This document shows positions 55,817 to 64,000 of a stretch of DNA of 64,000 bases, piece after piece. Under the pieces are notes generated by a model. It was given only the letters and a program-made list of their open reading frames with translations. It searched no databases and had not been told where the DNA came from. The translations under genes were made by a program, and so were the position numbers. Every line of letters starts with the position of its first letter. The stretch's first letter is position 1. The DNA comes from Artemia franciscana (Eukaryota > Arthropoda > Branchiopoda > Anostraca > Artemiidae). Location: the NCBI RefSeq assembly GCF_032884065.1, contig NC_088867.1, positions 53,157,929 to 53,221,928 of the forward strand, read 5' to 3'.

Positions 55817-56907
55817 GTCTGATATAATTGCTAGTCAATGGGACAGAATTCTTCATCATATATTTCCTCATCATATTCATTCACTAAAAATCTCTTGTCA
55901 AAAAAGAGAAGAAGAGAGGACTCAGAAAGTGACCTTGAAGATGAGGAATCAGCTTTGGAGAGAAGCTTGAACACAAAAAGAAGAAAGAAACTTCAGAGTA
56001 CTTCTGACTACATTTACAGGACAATGTTTCTAGAAGGGCAAAACAGCGATGTTACTATAGTTGCTCTTGGCCGAAGTTGGAAGCTTCACAGAGTGAATCT
56101 CTCCCAGAGTCCGTATTTTGCCAGCATGTTCTCCGGCTCTTGGAAAGAATCAACTGAATCAACTATCAACATCGAAATCCAAGATCCGAATATAACAATT
56201 GTTTCGCTTACCATTTGTTTTGGTTCTTTGTATAAAGATGAGATAACTCTTGATGGTAATGAAGCAATTGGAGTTGCTGCAGCTGCATCCCTATTTCAGA
56301 TGGAGCCCCTTCTTGATTATTGCTCCGAGCTTTTGCGACAAAATGTTAGTGTCCATACAGCTGTGAAGTTCTATGAGACTGCCATTGAATATGGGATGCT
56401 AAGTGTTAAGTCTACTTGCTTTGATTGGCTCTCCTTAAATTTGATGCACCACGTTCATGAACATCCGAGCAGGTTAAGAGAAATAAGTGTTGAACTGATG
56501 ACAGAGCTTGTTAAATATAATAATCTTTATGTAATTCAGACAGAATTTTCTATTTATGTTTTGCTAAAACTATGGATGTTCCTGAAGCTACATCCAGCTT
56601 GGTCGGGTTGTCCGAAGGACATGATTACTGCTACTCAAGAGTTTTTAGAGAACAGGAATGAAAAAGCATCTTTGTTGGAAACCGAGATTGGAAAACCGTT
56701 TGAAAGAGCATTTAGGGTATTGAAGGCAGATTGGTTAATTGTTCATCCTTATGATGTTGAAATGCTGAAAAATGACAGAATTATTCCGAATTCTTTCTTG
56801 AATATTGCTTTCCAAAATCAGTGGTTTAGGATGCTTCGAGTCGAGCAAGGGATTGATTCAGGGCCAACAGAACTAGACGAGGAAGATTTTTTCAAAAACT
56901 GTTTGAG
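55817..56907 (+). CDS. gcl: germ cell-less homologue (GCL/GMCL1), first coding exon
   Basis: An exon bounded by TTATTTATTTTCCAG (acceptor at 55816) and GAG|GTAAGT (donor at 56908). The start at 55838 is supported by in-frame TGA (55820) and TAG (55832) upstream. 356 codons plus 2 nt are coded here, so later exons lie beyond the window. MGQNSS fits an N-myristoylation signal, seen in GCL. KKRRRE (residues 22-27) and KRRKK (47-51) are likely nuclear signals. The BTB domain spans about 57-168 (SDVTIVALGRSWKLHRVNLS, FASMFSGSWKES) and a BACK-like region about 170-265. In Drosophila GCL is a CUL3 substrate adaptor at the nuclear envelope that promotes primordial germ cell fate by removing Torso; the vertebrate relative binds lamina proteins. 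Transfer of those roles is inference. It is the only intact-looking host gene here. Confidence 0.93.
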
Positions 56908-57109
56908 GTAAGTGACTTAATATAACAGAGGTCTGATTCCCTTGTCAGAGTATTTTTCCAAAAGGGCGGGTCAATATTCGAAAAATGTGCCATTTTTTCC
57001 GTATTTTCGCATTTTACAATTCTCTCGCTCCAAAGTCTTAAAGGAAACGTGAAAATTTTTGAAGAAAACTTCAAGAAAGTTTTCTGATACCTTCATCTAT
57101 AAAATACGT
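56908..57109 (+). other. start of GCL intron
   Basis: It begins GTAAGTGACT. The intron must extend at least to 64000, because no further GCL exon was seen. All repeats to its right in this window would then be intronic. Confidence 0.7.
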
Positions 57110-57430
57110 CTTCGCAGTTTTAACCCGTCTTTCATTGCTACCCCTGAGAATTGGGGTTGAATCATGTTTTTGGCAGAGCTTATTGTTTGATGCACAGTAA
57201 CTGGAAAGAGTATGTAAAACTGCCCTTAGACATTTTTTCTAGAAAATAAATCTATCAATCCATCTTCACCTTTTGTGAAGCATCCCTGCTTTATTACCTT
57301 GCTAGACAACTCATAAATATCACTTTTAGTATCTTAGTATTAGTTCAAAATTCCTGTTTCTATTGTTCCAAGTCTTTTCAGCAGCCAAAAAAAAAAAAAA
57401 CTATGCTTTGCCTTTTCTAAATTTTAAATC
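57110..57430 (-). pseudogene. LINE alpha fragment
   Basis: CGTCTTTCATTGCTACCCCTGAGAA and GGGGTTGAATCATGTTTTT match 52585-52620 and 45030-45080. Beyond this the match fades. It lies in the GCL intron. Confidence 0.55.
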
Positions 57431-57486
57431 TTCACTGCATTTGCCTTCCTTACCAACAATATTCGGGTCCCCAACAATATTTGGGT

Positions 57487-57722
57487 TACAGTAGGGTTTC
57501 TGATACGCTGAATGTGATGGTGTAATTTTTATTAAGATTCTATGAATTTAGGGGGTGTTTCCTCTTTTTTTGAAAATAAGGCAAATTTTCAAAGGCGCGT
57601 AACTTTTGATGGGTAAGACTAAACTTGACGAAACTTACGCATTAAAATCAGCATAAAAATCCGATTGTTTTGATGCATCTATTCACATCAAAACTCCGCT
57701 TTTTGGAGTTTCGATCAGACGA
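57487..57722 (+). mobile_element. family T, copy 6 (partial)
   Basis: GGTTTCTGATACGCTGAATG through GTTTTGATGCATCTATTC and 'TTTTTGGAGTTTCGATCA'. The terminal hairpin is lost, and the next copy begins at once. Confidence 0.8.
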
Positions 57723-57724
57723 TC

Positions 57725-58900
57725 TCGAGACAGGGCGGGGGAGGGGGCCTAGTTGTCCTCCAATTTTTTTGGTCACTTAGAAGGCCACTAGAATTTTTAG
57801 TTTTATTTTCAAATGTTTTCATCAGTAATAGATATACGTGACTTACGAATTAACTTACGTAACGACTTGTATATTTGTATATTTATATCGCGTATATGAG
57901 GGGGTTTACCCCCTAGGCAATACTTCGCTCTTTACGCTTAAAGTTATAATTTGGTTCCAATTATTTAAGAATGACCCCATAATCACAAAGGCCGTTTAAT
58001 TAGAATGAATAGCTCTTTTGAAATTACTAAAAATACTTTAGCGTAAAGAGCGAGGTTCTGAGGAGGGGACGAACCCCCCTCATATACGTAATAATTTCTG
58101 TTCGTTTGAAGTTTCAATGTTGCTCCTTACTTTCAGTTTAAAAAAAAAACGTTTTTTATTCAATTTCTCATTGTTTTTTTTTAAGTAATGCTAGAAACCC
58201 TAGCACCCCCTTCATAAAAATACTCTTCCCCATGATAAATTCCTCCATGGAAAGACCCTCCCACGTAACCACCTCCCCTCGACCCGTCCCCCCGACCAGA
58301 AAAATTCCCCTGAATACGTCTGTATAGTTCCCAATAACCAATACTATATCTAAAGAATGGGCAAAGTTCATAACTTGCAGCCCTTCCTCTGGGGACTGTG
58401 GGGATTAAATCGTCTTCAAAAATATGGTTATTTGATTTTTCGACTATGCTGAACAAAATGGCAATCTCGAAATTTTGAGCCGATGACTTTGCGAGAAAAT
58501 GAGCGTGGGAGGGGGCCTAGTTGCCCTCCAGGTTTCATGTCACTTAAAAAGGACTCTAGAACTTTTAATTTCCAATAGAATGAGCCCTCTCGTGACATTC
58601 TAGGGCCACTGCATCGATACTATCACCCCTGGAAAGAAAACCAAATAAACACCCATGCGTGATCTTTCTTCTGGCAAAAATACAAAATTTCACATTTTTG
58701 CAGATAGGAACTTGAAACCTCTGTAGGGGGGTTCTCTGATACGCTGAATCTGATGGTGTGATTTTCATTAAGATTCTATGACTTTTAGGGGATGTTTCCC
58801 CCTTTTTTGAATCAAACTTGATGAAACTTATGTGTTTAAAATCAGCATAAAAATCATTTTAATGCATCTATTGGAATCAAAATTTGGTTTTTATGGCACT
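57725..58900 (+). mobile_element. family T, copy 7 (5' and middle part)
   Basis: It starts in the GGGCCTAGTTGTCCTCC module, contains a foldback (about 57893-58125; GGGGGTTTACCCCC, CTTTACGCTTAAAG / CTTTAGCGTAAAGAGCGAG) and continues through ATGCTAGAAACCC, the second GGGCCTAGTTGCCCTCC module and GATACGCTGAATCTGATGG to CATCTATTGGAATCAAAATT. Its 3' end is found at 60780-60840, beyond the array. Confidence 0.85.
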
Positions 58901-58904
58901 TGGC

Positions 58905-60665
58905 ATTAACCAAGACGATGAAATTTGGTAGGCATATCAGGGACCAGACTAGATTAAATTAGAAATAGTCGTTTTCCCGATTCGAAGATTGGGGGGAGGG
59001 GAAATGGGGGGACATAACTGGACCGAATCCGCTTTCTTTGGGAGAGTTGAAGGGGACGGTTAATTCAGAAAAATTAGAAAAAATGATCTTTAACTTACGA
59101 ACAGGTGATCGGGTTTTATTGAAATTTGATGTTTAGAAAGATATTGTGTCTCAGAGCTTTTATTTTAAATCCTGACCGGATCCGGTGACATTGGGGGAAG
59201 TTGAAGGAGGAAACCTAAAAAAACGCTTAGAATGGAGGGATCGGGATGAAGCTTTGGGGGGGGGAGGGTTGAATAAGCACAAGTTCTAGATACGTGATTG
59301 ACATAACCGGAACGAATCCGCTCTCTTTGGAGGAGTTGGGGGGGGGGGGAAATTAGGAAAATGAGGTATTTTTAACTTACGAAGAAGTTATCGTTTCTTA
59401 ATGAAATTTCATATTTAGAAAGATCTCGTAACTCAGATATCCTACTTTAAATGATGATCGAATCTAGTGTCATTGGGGGGAGTTGGGGCGGGGGGGACCG
59501 AAAGTCTTGGAAAAGGCTTAGAGCAGACAGATCAGGATGGGAGGCAGATCAGGGCAGACAGATCCCACCAAACTTGGTGGGAAGAATAAGTTCAAGTCCA
59601 AGATACGTGGCTGATATAACCAGACCGGATCCGCTTTCTTTGGGAGTTGGGAGGAGGGGTAGTTCGGAAAAATTGGAAAAAATGAGGTATTTGTAACTTA
59701 CAAACGGGTGATCAGATCTTAATGAAGTTTGATATTTAGAAGGATCTTGTGCTTCAGAGCCTTTATTCTAAATTCCGACCAGATCCGGTGACATTGGGGA
59801 GATTTGGAGGGGGAAACCAGAAATCTTTGAAAATGTGAAGATTTAGGTATCTTTATATTACGAATGGGTCATCGGATCTCAATGAAACTTGATATATAGA
59901 AAGATTTTATGTCTCAAATGATCCATTTTCAATTTGAATTGGATCCGGAGACATATGGGGCTGGAGGGGGGAAACAGAAATCTTGGAAAACGGTTAGAGT
60001 GGAGAGATCGGGATGAAATTTGATGGGAAAAATAAGTAAGTTCTAAATTCGGGATTGAAATAATTGAAGTGGATCCACTCTATTTGGGGGAGTTTAGGGG
60101 GGGGGGGGGGTTTAATTTGGAAAATCGAGGAAAATCGAGGGATTTTTAACTTAAGAACGAGTGACCGGATCTTAAGGAAATTTTATATTTAGAAGGAAAT
60201 CATGTCTCAGAGCTCTTATTTTAGATCCCGACCGGATCTGGTGACATTGGGGGGAGTTGGAGAAGGGAACCCGAAATCTTGGAAAAAGCTTTAAGTGGAG
60301 AGATCGGGATGAAACTTGATGAGTAGAATAAGCAAATGTCTTAGATACGTGATTGACGTAACTGGACTGGATCCACTCTCGTTGGGGGGAGGGCGTCTAG
60401 TTCTTTGGCGAGTTTGGTGTTTCCGGACCTGCTAGGACGATGAAAATTGGTAGGCGTGTCAGAGATCTGCACAAATTGAATTGATAAAGTCGTTTTCCTT
60501 GATTTGACCATCTGGGGGGCTGAAGGGAGAGGAAAAATTAGCAAAAATGAGGTATTTTTAACTTACGAGTGGGTGATCGGATCTTAATGAAGTTTGATAT
60601 GTAGAAAGACCTCGTGTCTCAGAGCTTTTATTTTAAATCCCGACCGGCATTTAGCCTATGATTTT
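58905..60665. repeat. tandem array, unit about 290-320 bp, inside family T
   Basis: Repeated landmarks: GATCCGGTGACATTGGGGG (59175, 59458, 59778, 59940 short unit, 60231) and 'GTGATTGACATAACCGGA..GGATCCGCTCTCTTTGGGGGAGT' (59014, 59303, 59616, 60060, 60358). Spacing is 283, 320, 162 and 291 for the first landmark. The array is bordered by two copies of an edge block 'GACGATGAAATTTGGTAGGC' (58915 and 60430). It holds many G runs. No coding capacity. Confidence 0.88.
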
Positions 60666-60699
60666 CGTTTTAAATCGATCTATTGATTCTTAGAATTTT

Positions 60700-60841
60700 G
60701 CTAGAGCTCATGCCGTATGAGCTCTTGGCTCTTCCGGCCTCGTCACAAATGCCATATGGGCTCTTAGCTCTTGTTTAGAGTTTTGGTTACTATTGAGCCT
60801 GGTCGCTCCTTACTTACAGTTTGTTACCACGAACTGTTTGG
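60700..60841 (+). mobile_element. family T, copy 7 (3' end)
   Basis: Two direct copies of a 'TGCCRTATGRGCTCTTRGCTCTT' unit (60711, 60751) lead to GAGTTTTGGTTACTATTGAGCC and the terminal hairpin at 60817-60836 (one mismatch). This completes copy 7 beyond the tandem array. Confidence 0.85.
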
Positions 60842-60909
60842 TCAATTCTATATAATAAAGTCAATGCAAAAATGTATTGAATGTACATTGTTCTTTCACA
60901 CGCTACAAT

Positions 60910-62345
60910 TTTTAATAAATTAAGTAAAAAAAACAAGTTTTTTTTTTACTTAATTTCTGAACGTTTTTGAATCAATGCATGTTTTGATTTTGGCTCTCCG
61001 CAGATGAATAATCAAAACGAAATTTGCATATTTCTTTTTTTTGGTAAAATGGCTTTCTCATAGTTTTGATGAAATGATTTTGAGAAAAAAGGAGTGGGGG
61101 AGGAGGCCTAGTTTCCCTCCGATTTTTGGTTACTTAAAAAGGCAACTAAATCTTTTAATTTTCTACAAATGTTTTTATTAGCAAAAGATATACGTAACTT
61201 ACAAATTAGCTTACGTAACGAACTTCTGTATTCTCATTCTTTTATTACGTATATGAGGGGGCTCACCCCCTCGTCAGTACCTCGCTTTTTACACTAAAGC
61301 TGAAATTTTGTCCCAATTTCTTGAAAATGACCCCTGAATCACAAAAGCCGTAGAATAAATAGTTGAAATTACTAAAAATACTTTAGCGTAAAGACCGGGT
61401 TATTAGGAGTAGGTAAGCCCATCATATGCGTAATAATTTCTGTTCGTTTAAAGTTTTAATACTTCTCCTTACTTTCAGTTGAAAAAAACTTTTTCATATT
61501 TATTTTTTCATTGTTTTTTTTTAATAATGCTACAAAATCCTACGCCCCCTTATGAAAATCTTCTTCCCCCATGAAAAATTGCTCCAAGGAAAGCTCCCCC
61601 AGCATATTTCCGTCTTCTCACCCCCAACCTAAAAACCCACCTGAAAACGTCTGTACACTTCCAAATAACCATCACTATATGTAAGCACTGGTCAAAGTTT
61701 GTAACTTGTTGCCCCTCCCACGGGGACTGTGGGGGAGTAAGTCGTCCCCAAAGACATAGTTATAAGGTTCTTCGACTACGCTGAATAAAATGGCTATCTC
61801 AGAATTTTGATCTGGTGACTTTGGGAAAATAATTAGTGTGGGAGGGGGCCTAGGTGCCCTCCAATTTTTTGATTTTTTAAAAAGGGCAATAGGACTTTTC
61901 ATTTCCGTTAGAATGAGCCCTCTTGCAAGATTCTAGGACCGCTGGGTCGATACGATCACCCCTGGAAAAAAAACAACAACAAATAAACACGCATCCGTGA
62001 TCTGCCTTCTAGCAAAAAAAATACAAAATTCCACATTTTTGCAGATAGGGGCTTGAAACTTTTATAGTAGGGTTCTCTGATACGCTAAATCTGATTGTGT
62101 GATTTTCGTTAAGATTATATGACTTTTAGGTTTTTTTTACTCTATTTTCTAAAATGAGGCAAATTTTCTCAGGCTCGTAACTTTTGATGGGTGAGCCTAA
62201 ACTTGATGAAACTTATATATTTAAAATCAGCAATAAAATGCGATTCTTTTGATGTAGCTATTAGTATAAAATACCATTTTTTAAGTTTTGGTTACTATTG
62301 AGCCGGGTCGCTCCTTACTGCAGTTCGTTACCACGAACTGTTTGA
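60910..62345 (+). mobile_element. family T, copy 8 (reference full-length copy)
   Basis: The most complete uninterrupted copy. Order: 'TTTTTGAATCAATGCATG', 'TCTCCGCAGATGAATAATC', first GGAGG..GCCTAGT module (61090-61150), TACGTAACTTACAAATTAGC, foldback (about 61245-61490), 'CCCCTTATGAAAATC', 'CCCCTCCCACGGGGACTG', second module (61838-61900), GATCACCCCTGG, GATCTGCCTTCTAGC, 'TCGTAACTTTTGATGGGTG', GAGCCGGGTCGCTCCTTAC and the perfect hairpin at 62321-62340. No frame encodes a transposase. Confidence 0.88.
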
Positions 62346-62985
62346 TGAAGTTGAGTCTTGACAACTTTACAAGTTGTGATACTAATTGGACAAAGATGTT
62401 ATATAAAAAAAGAGGTTTTCAGAGAAGAGCAGTAGGATTTTGGGAAGAAAGAAACTCAGCTGACCAGTTTTTCCTATTTGGATTAATAGCAGAGTGTCAC
62501 CACTTCAGAGGCCTTTAGTCTTCAGTTTTATAGACTGTTCGACTGCCAATACAAGAAGTTTGGTGATTCGTATACTCATATGGCATAGTAGATAAGTACA
62601 TTAAAGTGATTGTGATAAATTTTACACATAAATATTCTTTAAATAAATAGATATTCCTTAAATATTCTAATATTCTGATTAAATATTTAATGATTTATTA
62701 GATATATTATTTAATAAATATTAAATAATTCAACATTCTAAATAAATAGTTTAAATCATAGTTAAAATTTAATTTAATTTTACTTAAATAAATTGAATAT
62801 TCATAAAATTTTACATTAAAGTGATACTGTGCAAGCGAATAATATTTCTGCAGTTAATACATGAATCGAGGTTATGAGTTGGTCCAATGAAAACAAGAAG
62901 TTAAGCAGCTTTGTTCTATTCTCATTTATACGGTATATTCTAATGGCTAAAGAGCACAGTAAAGGCTGGAGGGGAAAAGGACAAT
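62346..62985. other. AT-rich unassigned sequence
   Basis: Contains a strongly AT-rich stretch (62640-62800) built from TAAATATT-like repeats. No gene recognised. Confidence 0.5.
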
Positions 62986-62987
62986 AA

Positions 62988-63710
62988 ATGGTAGGTAGGT
63001 AGGTAAGTTTTATTTTATCCACAATACAAACATAAATAAAAAAATGACAACACTAATAAATTGTTGCAGCAAAAAGAAAGTCCTAAGGACTTGTGCTGCA
63101 ATTTCATATTATGATTTACATCTTATAAATAAATATCTAAACATAACATCTCATGATTAACCACCTAGCCTATCTTATATATAAAAAATAACAACACATA
63201 TACATGAACAAAATACAACAAAATAATCATATTAAATATCATTTACCGGTATTCAGTCCCCACCCCACATCAATAAACTGCAAAAAAAAGACATCAAAAA
63301 CCTTCTGCCCTTCAAAACCTATTACTTAAATAAAACATTTTCAATTTATTTTTAAACCCATATAAAGTGACAGACTCCCTGATGCCAGCCGGCAAACTAT
63401 TCCAAACAGAAGGCCCCAGATTCCGAACCACATATGATGATCGAACTGTTTTTCTTTGTTCATGGCTTAAAAGTTGTGAATTTCTTGTATCATAATTATG
63501 GTACTCCTGATTCATGGAAAAATAATCATGAAAATACTCAGGGCATATATGTTTCATGCTCTGGAACACAAAAATTGATGCCTGGTAGTCACGAATCTGA
63601 CCAACATTTAAAACATTACACCGGGAAAAGCTAGCAGTAGTTTTGGATTCAACCTGCTCTTTTATGTCCGCAATCAATCGAATGCTTTTATTTTGCAAAA
63701 TGGGAAAGCA
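62988..63710 (-). pseudogene. LINE 3' end (family theta)
   Basis: The minus-strand frame 63698-63312 (128 codons, no stops) gives MQNKSIRLIADI, NVLNVGQIRDYQASIFVFQS, EYHNYDTRNSQLL, YVVRNLGPSVWNSLPAGIRE and YGFKNKLKMFYL, the conserved post-RT tail of CR1/Jockey-like LINEs. A 3' UTR of about 300 nt ends in AATAAAACTTACC with (TACC)n at 62992-63006, the element tail. 5' truncated at about 63710. The uninterrupted frame suggests it is recent. Confidence 0.82.
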
Positions 63711-63949
63711 AAACGCATATAGACCTTAATCGCACAAATGATTTGAGTGCCCTAAGCACCAGGAATGACAAAATGAATGCGTTTTTGGGAATTTGAGCAT
63801 TCATGGTGAGAAAGAAGGTTGAAAAACTAACGTTGAGAAAGACCAAATTACTTAAAACATGACTAAATAAAAATAAAAGTGATGGTAGGAATAGGAACCA
63901 AAACAATTTAATAAAAGTTACAATTTACTTACCTGCAGAAATATGTAAT

Positions 63950-64000
63950 TTTCTATTATTTTTTTTTGCCAGAAGAAAGATCACGGATGTATGTTTATAT
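63950..64000 (-). mobile_element. family T, copy 9 (cut by window end)
   Basis: TTTTTGCCAGAAGAAAGATCACGGATG is the family T internal segment in reverse, as at 14805-14830 and 37548-37565. The rest lies beyond the window. Confidence 0.6.

Noticed and set aside
55788-55970. Short plus-strand frame overlapping the start of the GCL exon
   Set aside because: It is out of frame with GCL, starts before the splice acceptor and is a shadow.
61675-61902. Minus-strand frame of 75 codons, similar to one at 14957-15160
   Set aside because: Both are the same non-coding family T segment. The shared peptide reflects repeat homology, not a gene.
57490-62345. Further GCL exons downstream of the donor
   Set aside because: All frames in this interval fall in repeat sequence, and none resembles the C-terminal half of GCL.

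Overview
This is eukaryotic, metazoan nuclear DNA, AT-rich and gene-poor. Almost every recognisable coding signal is a decayed transposable element. The single clear host gene is one exon of a germ cell-less (GCL/GMCL1) homologue. It has a normal splice acceptor and donor, so the genome has introns. The mix of elements (several non-LTR families, a Penelope-like element, a Mutator-like transposase with a YqaJ domain, pogo/Tigger, a Ty3/Gypsy fragment, a Helitron helicase fragment) and the style of GCL fit an invertebrate, most likely an arthropod and perhaps a crustacean. The species cannot be fixed from sequence alone.

Layout. 1-3.2 kb: a 60-bp tandem array inside a dispersed repeat (family T), then a decayed LINE on the minus strand. 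3.7-6.8 kb: one possible host exon and a Ty3/Gypsy pol fragment between 52-bp direct repeats. 9.9-14.4 kb: microsatellites, a Penelope-like reverse transcriptase (minus) abutting a Mutator-YqaJ pseudogene (plus). 14.5-16.2 kb: family T with foldback modules. 16.6-17.7 kb: pogo/Tigger pseudogene. 19.4-26.9 kb: a pile of LINE fragments in both orientations, a Helitron helicase tail and nested inverted repeats. 28.3-31.2 kb and 34.2-37.5 kb: two fairly complete LINEs, the second inserted into a family T copy. 31-33 kb and 37-41 kb: more family T and related modules. 42.8-46.3 kb: a SINE-like element, a 95-bp direct duplication, a (TAC)n tract and another LINE copy. 47-53.6 kb: a long foldback and LINE fragments. 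54.8 kb: a 100-N assembly gap beside a GAGAGC array. 55.8-56.9 kb: the GCL exon. 57-62.3 kb: three or more copies of family T, one carrying an array of units of about 300 bp. 63-63.7 kb: a LINE 3' end. The window ends inside a further family T copy.

The most interesting structure is family T. At least nine copies or part copies were found by eye. They share one end carrying a 20-nt hairpin, and copies differ by central tandem arrays and long palindromic modules. This resembles Helentron/DINE-1-type non-autonomous elements, and a Helitron-type helicase remnant lies in the same window. That assignment is inference. No gene-cluster logic or operon-like organisation is present; the elements are linked only by nested insertion.
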